A stretch of 64,000 nucleotides of DNA, taken from Antarcticirhabdus aurantiaca (lineage in GTDB: Bacteria > Pseudomonadota > Alphaproteobacteria > Rhizobiales > Rhizobiaceae). Below are positions 18,014 to 27,616 of the stretch, in pieces (positions within the stretch are counted from its first letter, which is position 1; the number at the start of each line of letters is the position of its first letter). Where the stretch lies: the NCBI RefSeq assembly GCF_009765365.1, contig NZ_VTOM01000008.1, forward strand, positions 167,812 through 231,811, in the 5' to 3' direction. Made by a program: the position numbers and the translations under genes. Under the pieces are notes generated by a model that was not told the DNA's origin, made no database searches, and worked only from the letters and a program-made list of their open reading frames with translations.

Positions 18014-19413
18014 GCGCCGTGGAGCGGGAACGGCGGCTCGTCGTCGTTTCGAACCGGGTCGGGCCGCTCGACGACGAGGGGAAGGCGGGCGGCCTCGCGG
18101 TCGGCCTCGCCGACGCCCTGCGGCGCCGCGGCGGCCTCTGGTTCGGCTGGAGCGGGGATACCGCGGAGAACGCCGCCGCAGCCAAGGAAAAGACCGAGAT
18201 CGTCGGGGACACCGCGCTCGTCACGATCGACATGACCGAGGAGGAGCTGAACGGCTTCTATCTCGGCTATGCCAATCGCACCCTATGGCCGCTTCTTCAT
18301 TACCGGCTCGACCTCGCCGAGTTCGACCGCGGATCGGAGGCGATCTATCGCGGCGTCAACGCGCGCTTCGCCGAGCGCCTGATGCCGCTGATCGACGCGG
18401 ACGACCTCGTCTGGGTCCACGACTACCATTTCTTCTTCTTCGGCGCGGAGCTGCGCCGTCTCGGCTTTTCCGGCCGTCTCGGCTATTTCCTGCACATTCC
18501 CTTTCCCCCGCCCGAGATCGTCTCGGCCCTGCCGGCCGCGCACGATCTCGTCTCGGCCATGCTCGCCTTCGACGTCCTCGGCTTCCAGACCGAGACCGAC
18601 CGGGCCAACTTCGCGGCCTTCGTCACGCGCGAGCTCGGCGGCGAGGCGGGCGAGGACGGGCTTCTGACGCTCGACGACCGCGAAGTCGTCGCCCGCGCCT
18701 TTCCGATCGGCATCGACGCGGAGGGCTTCGAGCGCTTCGCGCTCTCGCCCGAGGCCGGCGAGCACGAGGAGATGCTGCGCGACATCGCCCGCGATCGCGT
18801 CCAGATCGTCGGCGTCGACCGCATGGACTATTCCAAGGGGCTGGTGGAGCGGCTGCGCGGGTTCGGGCGCCTGCTCGAAGAGCACCCCGACACGCACGGC
18901 CGCGTGCAGTTCCTGCAGATCGCCCCGCTCTCGCGCGCCGAGCTGGAAGCCTACGCGGCGCTGCGCCGGGAGCTCGAGGAACTGGCCGGCCACATCAACG
19001 GGCGCTTCGCCACGCTCGACTGGACGCCCGTCACGATCATGACGCGGCCTTTCACGCGGCGCGCGCTCGCCGGCATCTATCGCGGCGCGCGGGTCTGCCT
19101 GGTCACGCCGCTGCGCGACGGCATGAACCTCGTCGCCAAGGAGTTCGTCGCGGCGCAGGATCCCGGCGACCCCGGCGTCCTCGTCCTGTCGCGCTTCGCC
19201 GGCGCGCGTGCGGAGTTGGGCGAGGCCCTGATCGTCAATCCGCACTCGGCCGACGATCTTGCCAAAGCCCTGCGCACGGCCATCGCCATGGAACCGGACG
19301 AGCGCCGGCGCCGCCATGCGGCGCTTCGCGACGCCGTCTTCAACAACACGGCGGCCGACTGGTGCGAGACCTTCCTGGCGGTGCTGGAGGACGACCTCAA
19401 GCTGCCGGCTTGA
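18010..19413 (+). CDS. otsA: trehalose-6-phosphate synthase OtsA
   Basis: Joins UDP-glucose (or another NDP-glucose) and glucose 6-phosphate into trehalose 6-phosphate, feeding OtsB. The 467-residue GT20 enzyme shows LVVVSNRVGPL, WVHDYHFFFFG, FLHIPFPPPEI, GVDRMDYSKGLVERL and PLRDGMNLVAKEF, covering sugar- and nucleotide-binding sites. The start overlaps otsB by 4 bp. Its 3' end overlaps the convergent gene at 19397 by 17 bp. Trehalose usually serves as an osmotic and desiccation protectant. Confidence 0.96.
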   Translation: MSAVERERRLVVVSNRVGPLDDEGKAGGLAVGLADALRRRGGLWFGWSGDTAENAAAAKEKTEIVGDTALVTIDMTEEELNGFYLGYANRTLWPLLHYRLDLAEFDRGSEAIYRGVNARFAERLMPLIDADDLVWVHDYHFFFFGAELRRLGFSGRLGYFLHIPFPPPEIVSALPAAHDLVSAMLAFDVLGFQTETDRANFAAFVTRELGGEAGEDGLLTLDDREVVARAFPIGIDAEGFERFALSPEAGEHEEMLRDIARDRVQIVGVDRMDYSKGLVERLRGFGRLLEEHPDTHGRVQFLQIAPLSRAELEAYAALRRELEELAGHINGRFATLDWTPVTIMTRPFTRRALAGIYRGARVCLVTPLRDGMNLVAKEFVAAQDPGDPGVLVLSRFAGARAELGEALIVNPHSADDLAKALRTAIAMEPDERRRRHAALRDAVFNNTAADWCETFLAVLEDDLKLPA

Positions 19414-20083
19414 ACTTGAAGGCGACCAGCCAACTCTCCTGCCAAGCGTCGAAGGCGGCCTGCGCCTCGGCGAGTTCCGGCGGCTCCACGTAGGGCGCGC
19501 CCGTCGCGGTGCTTTCGGCCAGCGCCGCGTTCTTCTTCGCCTTGGCGGCGTCCAGCGCGGCGGTCAGCCTGCTTTGCTCGGTCTCCTTGGCGCCGATCGC
19601 GGCGATGGAGACGAAGCCGAACGAGCCGTCCTCGAAGCGTCCGCCCATGACGAACTCGCCGGGCGGGAAGAGCTCGCGGTTCTTGACCACGGTGTGCGTG
19701 ATCGTCCGCATCAGGAACTGCTTGTAGGTCGCCTTGTCGTCGAGGGCCTGCTCGACGGCGAATCTCCGGTTGAAGGCGTCGGCGCCGTAGCGGATGGCGT
19801 CGGCGAGGGCGAGCTTGGCGGCGGGATCGCTGATGGCGAAGTCGTCCGAGTCGATGAATTCCAACGCCTCCTTGGCCGCGCCGGTCGGCTCGGGCTTCAT
19901 GTCGAGGAGCGCGCCGCTGATGGTCGACAGGGCGAGGGTCCGGGCGGCGCTCGGCTGGACGGAAACGCCCGGCGCGCCCGGCCGGGCAGCGGCGTCGCCG
20001 AAGACCGAGGCGGGCTGGGCCGCGAGCCTCGATGGCGGGGCGAGCAGACTGGCGGCGGTGGACAGCGCGGACAGGGAGGTCAT
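19397..20083 (-). CDS. protein of unknown function, alanine-rich
   Basis: A 228-residue protein not matched to a family by eye. Residues 1-60 are rich in Ala, Ser and Pro without a clear signal peptide. The central part (FIDSDDFAISDPAAKLALADAIRYGADAFN onward, about residues 75-165) looks globular, and the end is helical (AAKAKKNAALAES, AEAQAAFDAWQESWL). ATG 20083 follows GAGGTC-poor sequence; upstream starts are weaker. Its 3' end overlaps otsA by 17 bp, tail to tail. Confidence 0.7.
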   Translation of the reverse strand: MTSLSALSTAASLLAPPSRLAAQPASVFGDAAARPGAPGVSVQPSAARTLALSTISGALLDMKPEPTGAAKEALEFIDSDDFAISDPAAKLALADAIRYGADAFNRRFAVEQALDDKATYKQFLMRTITHTVVKNRELFPPGEFVMGGRFEDGSFGFVSIAAIGAKETEQSRLTAALDAAKAKKNAALAESTATGAPYVEPPELAEAQAAFDAWQESWLVAFKFKPAA

Positions 20084-20166
20084 CGTCGGATCCGGTTGAC
20101 GCGCGAAATGGCGCCTATGCCTCAAGGAGATGTCGCAACCTTAGCGGGTGAATATTGACGCCTCCT

Positions 20167-21363
20167 TTACGCTGTCGCGGCCGGCCGCCAGATCATCGCG
20201 CCGAGAAGGAAGAGGAGGCCGAAGGCGAGGATGCCGGCCGAGGCGAGGAGCGCGGCGGCGAAGTCCTCCGGGCCGGACACGAAGAGGCCAGCGATGAGCG
20301 GACCGGTCATCTGGCCGAGGCCGAATCCGGCGGTCAGCACCGCGAAGCCTCGCCCGCCCAGGCTCCGGCGGCCGAGCGGCCCGGTCAGGAAGGTGATCGC
20401 CATAAAGGTGCCGCCGAACAGCAGCGCGCCGGCGACCGCCGGCACAGGGCCGTCGCCGAGCGCCGGCAGGGCGACGCCGACGATCTGCCCGACATAGCAG
20501 AGGGCGAGCGCCGCGGCGAAGCCGATGCGCCGCGCGATCCGCGACCAAAGGAGGTTGCTCGGCAATCCGGCGAGGCCGACGACGATCCAGACGAAGTCGC
20601 CGAGATGGTCGAGGCCGGGCTGGCTCTTCACGATCGTCACGATGAAGGTGGCGAAGACCGAATAGCCGAGCCCCTCGCAGGTGTAGTTCACGAGTAGCGG
20701 CCAGAAGGCGATCGGCCGCGGCTGGGGTCGTTCGCCCGTCGCGCCGGTGCTCGGCGGCGCCCCGAGGTCGCGCTCGCCGATCTCGCTGAGAACCAGCGGC
20801 AGGAGCGCGAGGCAGCCGAGCCCCGCCGCGATCCACAGCCCGTCGGCCGACAGGGCGGGGTGCCCGATCTCCGTCAGGAGGCCGGAAGCGGCGATGCCGC
20901 AGCCGACGCCGCCGAACACCCAGGCGAGGCGTTCCTCGGCGCCGACGCGGCCGAGCGCCTCCGACACGATGCCGACCGCCGCGATCATGCCGAAGGCGCT
21001 CGCCATGCCCGACAGTCCGCGCAGCGCCAGCCAGGCTGGCAGCCAGTCGGTCAGGCCCATCAGGAGCGTCGTCGCGACGCTCGTCAGGATGCCGATCCGG
21101 AAGGCGAGGAGGCGCGGCCGTCCGCGCGGCACCAGCGCCGACAGGATCGAGCCGAGGAGATAGCCAGCGAAGTTCACCGACGCGACGAGGCCCGCCACGT
21201 CGGTGCCGAAGCCGTACTCGCGCTGCATGAGGGGCAGCAACGGCGTGTAGTGGAAGCGCCCGATCCCCATCAGGATCGCGAGCGAGAGGAAACCGCCGAG
21301 AAGCAGGCGGCCGGCCCGTCCCGGCCGCGCAGCAACGCCCGCCGACTGCGCCGAGGCCGTCAC
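20167..21363 (-). CDS. YbfB/YjiJ-type MFS transporter
   Basis: A 398-residue, 12-helix transporter. The N-terminal signature AILMGIGRFHYTPLLPLMQREYGF and NFAGYLLGS are typical of the YbfB/YjiJ group, whose substrates are mostly unknown. The start GTG 21363 overlaps the dxr stop (GTGA), so it is translationally coupled to dxr. A GTG start is chosen because the frame upstream is antisense to dxr and lacks sense. An ABC of substrate cannot be given. Confidence 0.82.
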   Translation of the reverse strand: MTASAQSAGVAARPGRAGRLLLGGFLSLAILMGIGRFHYTPLLPLMQREYGFGTDVAGLVASVNFAGYLLGSILSALVPRGRPRLLAFRIGILTSVATTLLMGLTDWLPAWLALRGLSGMASAFGMIAAVGIVSEALGRVGAEERLAWVFGGVGCGIAASGLLTEIGHPALSADGLWIAAGLGCLALLPLVLSEIGERDLGAPPSTGATGERPQPRPIAFWPLLVNYTCEGLGYSVFATFIVTIVKSQPGLDHLGDFVWIVVGLAGLPSNLLWSRIARRIGFAAALALCYVGQIVGVALPALGDGPVPAVAGALLFGGTFMAITFLTGPLGRRSLGGRGFAVLTAGFGLGQMTGPLIAGLFVSGPEDFAAALLASAGILAFGLLFLLGAMIWRPAATA

Positions 21364-22520
21364 GCCGCAAGCCGCGCGAGGTGGATCGCGGCGCGCCCGC
21401 GCGCCTCGATGTCCGCCGCGAAGACGGCGTCGAGGCTCGTGGCCGGCGGCGCGCCCATCTCCTCCATCACGCGCTCGACCACGCTCGCCATGTCGAGGAA
21501 GCCGCAGCGCCCGGCGATGAAGGCCTCGAGCGCCGCCTCCTTGGCGCCGTTGAGGATCGCGCCGGACAGGCCCCCGGCGGCGATCGCCTGGCCGGCGAGC
21601 CGCAGCGCGGGAAAGCGCGTCTCGTCCGGCGCCTCGAAGTCGAGCCGCGACAGCTTGGCGAAGTCGAGCCGCTCGACGTCGAGGTTCGGCCTGCGGGGAA
21701 AGCTCAGGGCGTAGCCGATGGCGGTGCGCATGTCGGGGCTGCCGAGCTGCGCCAGCACCGAGCCGTCGCTGTAGCCGACCATGGAGTGGATCACCGACTG
21801 CGGATGGACGACCACCTCCAGCGCGCGGCCGGGCGCGCCGAAGAGGTGCTCGGCCTCGATCATCTCCAGCCCCTTGTTGAAGAGGCTCGCCGAATCGATC
21901 GAGATCTTCTGCCCCATCGACCAGCGGGGGTGGCCGGCGGCCTCCGCGACGCTGGCGCCCGCCATGCGCTCGCGCGTCCAGGTGCGGAACGGCCCTCCGG
22001 AGGCCGTCAGGATGATGCGCTCGACGGCGTGGTCCTGATCGCGCTCCAGCACCTGGAAGATCGCGTTGTGCTCGGAATCCACGGGAAGGAGCGTGCCCCC
22101 GGCCTGTGCGATCGCGGCCTGGAACAGGCTGCCGGCGGAGACGAGGCATTCCTTGTTGGCGAGGGCGATGGTCGCGCCGCTGCGCGCCGCGCGAAGCGTC
22201 GGCTCCAGCCCGGCGATGCCGACGATCGCGGCCATGACCCAGTCGACCGGCCGCTCGGCTGCGTCGCAGAGTGCCTCTCGCCCCGCCGCGGCCTCGATGC
22301 CCGTGCCGGCGAGGGCCGACTTCAGCTCGGCGTAGCAGTCGGGATTGGAGGTCACCGCGATCTTCGCGCCGCTGGACACGGCCTGGGCGGCGAGACGGGC
22401 GATGTTGCCGTGGCCGGTCACCGCCTCGACGTCGAAGCGCTCCCGGCCGCCGAGCTGCTCCACCACGTCGAGCGTCGAGCCGCCGATGGAACCCGTGACG
22501 CCGAGAATGCTGATCCGCAT
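21360..22520 (-). CDS. dxr: 1-deoxy-D-xylulose 5-phosphate reductoisomerase
   Basis: Converts DXP to 2-C-methyl-D-erythritol 4-phosphate with NADPH, the second step of the non-mevalonate isoprenoid route. The 386-residue protein shows the NADPH motif LGVTGSIGGSTLDVV at residues 6-20, ANKECLVSAG, the metal site LLPVDSEHNAIFQ (Asp, Glu), the flexible loop ASGGPFRTW, and HPRWSMGQKISIDSASLFNKGLE. ATG 22520 gives the standard N-terminus. It is usually near cdsA/uppS/lpx genes in alphaproteobacteria; here it stands apart, beside a transporter gene. Confidence 0.97.
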   Translation of the reverse strand: MRISILGVTGSIGGSTLDVVEQLGGRERFDVEAVTGHGNIARLAAQAVSSGAKIAVTSNPDCYAELKSALAGTGIEAAAGREALCDAAERPVDWVMAAIVGIAGLEPTLRAARSGATIALANKECLVSAGSLFQAAIAQAGGTLLPVDSEHNAIFQVLERDQDHAVERIILTASGGPFRTWTRERMAGASVAEAAGHPRWSMGQKISIDSASLFNKGLEMIEAEHLFGAPGRALEVVVHPQSVIHSMVGYSDGSVLAQLGSPDMRTAIGYALSFPRRPNLDVERLDFAKLSRLDFEAPDETRFPALRLAGQAIAAGGLSGAILNGAKEAALEAFIAGRCGFLDMASVVERVMEEMGAPPATSLDAVFAADIEARGRAAIHLARLAA

Positions 22521-22627
22521 GAAACCGCCATCGCTGTCCTCCGCCCGCGACCGACCGGGCGGCTTCGCACGCGACATACGGCGGATGCGCCTCGTTTGTA
22601 CATGGCGTGTCGCGTCGCGCTTCGCGG

Positions 22628-23113
22628 TCAGCGGCAGGTGCCTGCCGGGGCGGGGTGCAGGAGGAAGACGCGGTCGTCGGCGCTGCGGGCGAGGTCGGGT
22701 GAGAAGCCGTCGGCGCCTTCCAGCGACAGGTGTGGGCCGACGGTGAGCCGCATGCTCCGCCCTTTGCGCAGAAGCGTGAAGCTGCCGGCATCGCCTTCGA
22801 CCTCGCAGCGCAGGCTCCGGCAATAGGCTAAGCCCGAATAGGCCTCGCCGCCGAGGCGGAAGCCGAAGCCGAGGACGGCATCGACCCGCCCGGTCGGCCG
22901 GTCGGCTTCCGCTTCGGGCGTGTGCCCGAGCCAGATCGTCTCGACCGCCTGCGCGGGATGGGCGGCATGATGCGCCGCGTCGTAGCTGCGGGCGAAGCAG
23001 TCGATCCGGCCCGCCGCAGCGTCGCGCGCGCCCGCCGATTCCGCCGACGAGACGAGCCCGCCCACCAGAAGCGCGGCGGCGAGCCGTTGAAGCACCGAGG
23101 AGCGGGGCGGCAT
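22628..23113 (-). CDS. secreted protein of unknown function
   Basis: A 161-residue protein with a Sec-type signal (basic MPPRSSVLQRL, hydrophobic AAALLVGGLVSSA, probable cut near residue 25-29). The mature part has four cysteines (in DCFARSYD, AYCRSLRC and the final GTCR), suggesting disulfides in the periplasm. No catalytic motif is seen and I do not recognise a family. It diverges from the Bat operon across 282 bp, with no clear regulatory site. Confidence 0.7.
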   Translation of the reverse strand: MPPRSSVLQRLAAALLVGGLVSSAESAGARDAAAGRIDCFARSYDAAHHAAHPAQAVETIWLGHTPEAEADRPTGRVDAVLGFGFRLGGEAYSGLAYCRSLRCEVEGDAGSFTLLRKGRSMRLTVGPHLSLEGADGFSPDLARSADDRVFLLHPAPAGTCR

Positions 23114-23395
23114 GGGCGAGACTCCGGAAAGCACGGGCGCCGCGCCGCGGCCGCCTCGATCGACGGTGCAATCCTGCCGCGTGCCTGTTTCCGCAGGATT
23201 GCGCTTGCGTTGCCGCGCACCGGCATGGCTCTCGCGTCGAGCGAATCCACGACCAAAGCCCTGTTGCCGAGACGGGGCGGCTTTCCTAGTCTTGGAGGCG
23301 AGGCGGTCACGACGGGCACCCGGGACCGCCGCTCGGGAGGAGGGCGGCCGCGCGTCGGAGGGAGGCGCCGGCGGCCCGCAATACAGGGACCCGTC

Positions 23396-24403
23396 ATGCT
23401 GGACCATGCGGCGCGTCACCGCGCCATCGAATCCGACGCCGCAAGCGGGGAGCGCCCGCTCGCGCGCCTCGGCGCCTTCGTGGCCGAAGGGCTCGTCGGG
23501 CGGCCCGACCTCGTCGAGCGGCTGCTCGTCGCGCTCGTCGCGGGCGGCCATCTCCTGGTGGAGGGACCGCCGGGCCTGGCCAAGACGCGGGCGGTGAAGC
23601 GTCTCGCAGCTGGTCTCGACGGCTCCTTCTCGCGCATCCAGTGCACGCCCGACCTGATGCCCGCCGACCTCACGGGCACGCCGATCTTCCGGCCGGAGCA
23701 GGGCACCTTCGAGTTCGTCGAGGGGCCGGTCTTCGCCTCGCTGGTTCTCGTCGACGAGATCAACCGCGCCCCGCCCAAGGTCCAGTCGGCGCTGCTGGAA
23801 GCCATGGCGGAGTCGCAGGTGACGGCGGGCGGGCGTACCTATCGCCTGCCCGAAACCTTCATGGTGGTCGCGACGCAGAACTCGATCGAGCACGAGGGCA
23901 CCTTTCCGCTGCCGGAAGCGCAGCTCGACCGCTTCCTCGCCCACGTCCTCGTCGACCTGCCGGATGCCGCAACCGAGGCGGCGATCCTCGACCTCGTGGA
24001 AGGGGAGGCGGTGGGCGACGCCGGCGCGCGGAGCTTTCCGCCGCTGCCTCCGGGCGAGGTCCTCGCCGCCCGCCGCGCCGCCGCGCGCGTCCATCTCGCC
24101 CCGGCGCTGAAGGACTACATCGTGCGCCTCGTCACGGCGACGCGCGGCGAAGGGCCGGGCGCGACCGAAGTCGCCGGCTCCATCGAGCACGCCGTCTCGC
24201 CGCGCGGCACGCTGGCGCTCGCCGCCGCCGCCAAGGCCCGCGCCTTTATCAGGGGACGCGACTTCGCGGTGCCGGAGGATGTGTCCACCCTCGCGCCCGA
24301 CATCCTCGCCCACCGGATCATCCCGACTTGGCGAGCCCAGGCGGAGGGGCAGACGGCGCGCCGGCTCGTCGACCGCCTCCTCGACATCGTCCGGCCGCTC
24401 TGA
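23396..24403 (+). CDS. MoxR-type AAA ATPase, first gene of a Bat operon
   Basis: MoxR ATPases act as chaperones that assemble or activate partner proteins, often the VWA proteins encoded with them. The 335-residue product has Walker A GPPGLAKT at residues 57-64, Walker B LVLVDEINRAPPKVQSA, and sensor-type MVVATQNSIEHEGTFPLPEAQLDRF. ATG 23396 follows CAGGGAC. The stop overlaps the next start (TGATG). Seven genes follow one another to 29603 with overlaps or gaps under 5 bp. Confidence 0.93.
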   Translation: MLDHAARHRAIESDAASGERPLARLGAFVAEGLVGRPDLVERLLVALVAGGHLLVEGPPGLAKTRAVKRLAAGLDGSFSRIQCTPDLMPADLTGTPIFRPEQGTFEFVEGPVFASLVLVDEINRAPPKVQSALLEAMAESQVTAGGRTYRLPETFMVVATQNSIEHEGTFPLPEAQLDRFLAHVLVDLPDAATEAAILDLVEGEAVGDAGARSFPPLPPGEVLAARRAAARVHLAPALKDYIVRLVTATRGEGPGATEVAGSIEHAVSPRGTLALAAAAKARAFIRGRDFAVPEDVSTLAPDILAHRIIPTWRAQAEGQTARRLVDRLLDIVRPL

Positions 24404-25353
24404 TGGCCGCGCCGCTCTTCCAGCGGAGCGACCCCGCCGCGACTGCGGGCGAGGGCGCGCGGCTCGACGTCGACGCGCTTCTCGCGCTGCGGCACCTCGC
24501 GCGCGAGCGGCCGGCGCGCCATCTCGGCGCCACGACCCGGCCCGGCGGGCTCGTCGGCCGGCGCAAGGGGCCGGGTCTGGAGATCGTCGACGTGCGCCCC
24601 TTCGTGGCCGGCGACGACATCCGGCACATCGACCGCAACGCCACCGCCCGCACCGGCACGCGCCACGTGCGGACCTTCAGCGAGGAGCGCGAGCGGGTGA
24701 CGCTGCTTCTCGCCGATTTTTCCCCCGACATGCTCTGGGGCACGCGCCGGGCGCTGCGCTCGGTGGCCGCCGCCGAGGCGCTGACGGTCGAGGGCTGGCG
24801 CACGCTGGAGGCAGGCGGCAAGGCGGCGCTTCTCATCCACGCCGCCGGCGAGGTCGCCTACGTGCCGCCGCAGGGGCGCGAGCGCGGCATGGCGCGGCTT
24901 CTCGGGCGCCTCGCCCGCGCCCACGACGAGGCGCTCGCCGCGTCGCGGCGCGCGGCGGTGCCGGCGGAGGACGGGTCGGCGCTGCTCCTGGAAGCGGCGC
25001 TGAAGGCCGGGCCGCGAGGCGCGACCGTGCTCCTGGCGAGCGGGCTCGACGCGGCGGGACCGCGCTTCGACCGCGCCGCGCTCGCTTTGATGCAGCGCGC
25101 GCGCCTCGCCTGCCTTCTCGTTCTCGACCGCTTCGAGATCGAGCCACGGGCCGGCCTTTACCCGTTTCTGGCGCCGAACGGCGCGCGCGGCATCGGCAGC
25201 GTCGAGGCCGGCGCGCAGCCGCCCGATCCGCGGATCGGACGGCTGGAGCGGCTCGGCCTGCCCTTCGCCGTGGTCGATGCAGGCCTCGCGGCCGAAACGG
25301 CGGGGCGCGGCGTGGAGGAGCGCGTCGATGAACGCTTCGCCCGAGCACGCTGA
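24403..25353 (+). CDS. DUF58 protein of the Bat operon
   Basis: A 316-residue protein with the DUF58 hallmark GLEIVDVRPFVAGDDIRHIDRNATARTGTRHVRTFSEER, shown here only as the positions about 58-96. DUF58 proteins accompany MoxR and VWA proteins and are thought to be VWA-related adaptors. It starts 1 bp into the moxR stop. The 3' end overlaps the next gene by 26 bp. Its role is inferred from gene company. Confidence 0.9.
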   Translation: MAAPLFQRSDPAATAGEGARLDVDALLALRHLARERPARHLGATTRPGGLVGRRKGPGLEIVDVRPFVAGDDIRHIDRNATARTGTRHVRTFSEERERVTLLLADFSPDMLWGTRRALRSVAAAEALTVEGWRTLEAGGKAALLIHAAGEVAYVPPQGRERGMARLLGRLARAHDEALAASRRAAVPAEDGSALLLEAALKAGPRGATVLLASGLDAAGPRFDRAALALMQRARLACLLVLDRFEIEPRAGLYPFLAPNGARGIGSVEAGAQPPDPRIGRLERLGLPFAVVDAGLAAETAGRGVEERVDERFARAR

Positions 25354-25726
25354 GCTGATGGCGGCGCTCTCGGCGCCGCGCTTGGCCGACCCGACGCCGG
25401 CCGAGTTCTGGCAGACGGCGCTCGCCGCCTTCTCGCTCGGCATCCTCGCGATGATCCTCCTCGTCGCGCTTCTCGCCCTCGTCAGCCGGCGGCGCGACGC
25501 CCCCTTCGCCGCCAGCCTCGCCCGGCTGGACGCGGCGCGCGCGCTTCAACCGGAGCGCCGCCTCCTCGTCCAGGCGCAGGTCCTGCGCGAGCTGTCCGCC
25601 AAGCGCCCGCGCCCGGCGCTCGCGGCACTCGCGAGGGAAATCGGGGCCGCGCTCTACGCGCCGGCGCCGACGCTCGATCCGGACGCCACCGACGCGGCGA
25701 TCCGCGCAGCGCTGCGGCGGGGCTGA
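25328..25726 (+). CDS. DUF4381-like small membrane protein
   Basis: A 132-residue protein with one strong membrane segment (about residues 33-52, LGILAMILLVALLALVS) followed by a basic RRR stop signal and a helical cytoplasmic tail. DUF4381 proteins sit between DUF58 and VWA genes in Bat operons, as here. ATG 25328 overlaps the DUF58 gene by 26 bp. The family name rests on position, size and topology. Confidence 0.78.
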   Translation: MNASPEHAELMAALSAPRLADPTPAEFWQTALAAFSLGILAMILLVALLALVSRRRDAPFAASLARLDAARALQPERRLLVQAQVLRELSAKRPRPALAALAREIGAALYAPAPTLDPDATDAAIRAALRRG

Positions 25727-25730
25727 TCCG

Positions 25731-26687
25731 ATGTGGAGCTTGTCCGATCCGCTCGCCCTTCTGCTCGTGCCGCTGCCGCTCCTGGCGCTTCGTCTCCTGC
25801 CGCCGCGGCAGGCATCGATCGGCGCGCTCGGCGTTCCAGCGCCGATCGCCGCGCGCCTCGCCGCGCCTGTCGCGCGGGCCGCGTTCGCCGCGCGGGCGCG
25901 GCGCTGGCTGCCGGCGCTTCTTTGGCTCTGCCTCGTCCTGGCGCTCGCTGGACCGCAGCGCTTGTCGACGAGCGCCGCGCTGCCGGTCTCGGGGCGCGAC
26001 CTCGTTCTCGCGCTCGACCTCTCCGGCTCGATGGAAGAAGAGGATTTCGAGCTCGACGGGCGGACCGTGACGCGGCTGGAGGCGGTCAAGCAGGTGGCAG
26101 CGCGCTTCGTGCGCGGGCGCGGCGGCGACCGCGTCGGGCTCGTGATCTTCGGCAACCAGGCCTATTACGCGACGCCGCCGACCTTCGACTTCGAGGCGGT
26201 CGCGCGCGCCATCGAGGAGGCGACGATCGGCGTGTCCGGCCGGGCGACCGCGATCAGCGACGGGCTCGGCCTCGCGCTCAAGCGGCTGAAGGACTCGCCG
26301 GCCGCGAGCCGCGTCGTGGTGCTCCTGTCGGACGGCGTCGATACGTCCGGCACGGTGGATCCGATCGCCGCCGGACAGCTCGCAGCCGAACTCGGCGTGC
26401 GCGTCCACACCATTGCCCTCGGGCCACGCGACCGCTCGGAGGCGGACGCCCCACGCGACGCGGTCGATTCCGAAACGCTGCGGCGCCTCGCCGAAGCGAG
26501 CGGCGGCGAAGCCTTCCGGGTCCGCAACACATCCGACCTCGTCGCCGTCGGCGAGGCGATCGACGCCATGGAGGCGAGCCGCCTCGCCGAGCCCGCGGCG
26601 GAGGTCGAGGAGCCCTACTGGACCGTGCCGGCGAGCCTCGCCTTCCTTCTCGCGCTGGCGCTGCTGCTCGCGGAGGCGCGGCGATGA
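25731..26687 (+). CDS. BatA-like VWA domain membrane protein
   Basis: A 318-residue protein with two N-terminal membrane segments, a von Willebrand factor A domain (about 88-285) with intact MIDAS motif DLSGS at residues 96-100 and LLSDGVDTSG, and a C-terminal membrane helix. Bat proteins (Bacteroides aerotolerance) are linked to stress tolerance and envelope processes, but their molecular role is not settled. Starts 4 bp after the previous stop and overlaps the next gene by ATGA. Confidence 0.9.
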   Translation: MWSLSDPLALLLVPLPLLALRLLPPRQASIGALGVPAPIAARLAAPVARAAFAARARRWLPALLWLCLVLALAGPQRLSTSAALPVSGRDLVLALDLSGSMEEEDFELDGRTVTRLEAVKQVAARFVRGRGGDRVGLVIFGNQAYYATPPTFDFEAVARAIEEATIGVSGRATAISDGLGLALKRLKDSPAASRVVVLLSDGVDTSGTVDPIAAGQLAAELGVRVHTIALGPRDRSEADAPRDAVDSETLRRLAEASGGEAFRVRNTSDLVAVGEAIDAMEASRLAEPAAEVEEPYWTVPASLAFLLALALLLAEARR

Positions 26688-27616
26688 CGCTGTTCGGCGA
26701 CCTGACGCTGCTGCGTCCGGCCTGGCTCCTCGGCCTTCCGCTCGTCGCGCTCGCCGCCGTCTATGTCTGGCGGCGGCGCTCGGGTCTCGGTGCGTGGGAA
26801 GCGGCGGTGGATCCCGCGATGATGCGGGCCCTGTCGGCGCTCGGCCGCGTCGTGCCCGGCGCCCGGCGCCGGCACCGCGCGCCGGTTCTCCTATGCGCGC
26901 TCCTGGCGCTGGCGCTGGTCGGCCCGGCCGTGCCCGACGACGAGGCGCCGACGTTCCGCAACCTCGATGCGGTGGTTCTGGTCATGGATCTGTCGGATTC
27001 GGTGGTGACGGGCGGGCGCTTTCCCGCGGCGCAGGGGGCGGCGAGCTTCGTCGCGCGGGAGGCCGGCTCGCGGCCGATCGCGCTCGTCGTCTTCGCCGGC
27101 GACGCCTATCTCGCCAGCGCCTTCACCACCGACGCCGAGGCGCTGGAAACCACGATCGCGGTTCTCGCCGCCGACACCGTTCCGGAAAAGGGCAGCCGGG
27201 CCGAGCGCGGCCTCGCCATGGCCAAGACGCTGCTCGACCAGGCCGAGATCCTGTCCGGCGACGTCGTCCTCGTCTCCGACGGGGAGGGGCTCTCGCCCGC
27301 GGCCCTGCGCGAGGCGGAGCGGATCGCGGCCGGCGGGAGCCGCGTGTCGACCCTCTTCGTCGAGCCGAACGCGGCCGCGGCCGCCGCGCCGCCGCCCGAT
27401 GCCGACGCGCTCGCCCGCCTCGCGGAGGCCGGCGGCGGGGTCGCCGGCAGCGCGCTCGCGCCCGCCGGCGTCGCGGCACGCTTGGCCCAGAACGAGGCGG
27501 CGACGCTCCGCCGGAGCGACCTCGTGGCACTCCTCTGGCACGACTACGGCCGCGTCCTCCTCGCCGCGGCGATGCTGCCGGCCTTGTTCTTCTTCCGCCG
27601 GGAGCGGGTGACCTGA
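26684..27616 (+). CDS. BatB-like second VWA domain protein
   Basis: A 310-residue protein with the same plan as its neighbour: two N-terminal membrane helices, a VWA domain with DLSDS at residues 102-106 (still DxSxS) and LVSDGEG, and a C-terminal membrane helix ahead of FFFRRERVT. The two VWA proteins probably form a complex in the inner membrane. The start overlaps batA (ATGA) and the stop overlaps the next gene (TGATG). Confidence 0.9.
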   Translation: MTLFGDLTLLRPAWLLGLPLVALAAVYVWRRRSGLGAWEAAVDPAMMRALSALGRVVPGARRRHRAPVLLCALLALALVGPAVPDDEAPTFRNLDAVVLVMDLSDSVVTGGRFPAAQGAASFVAREAGSRPIALVVFAGDAYLASAFTTDAEALETTIAVLAADTVPEKGSRAERGLAMAKTLLDQAEILSGDVVLVSDGEGLSPAALREAERIAAGGSRVSTLFVEPNAAAAAAPPPDADALARLAEAGGGVAGSALAPAGVAARLAQNEAATLRRSDLVALLWHDYGRVLLAAAMLPALFFFRRERVT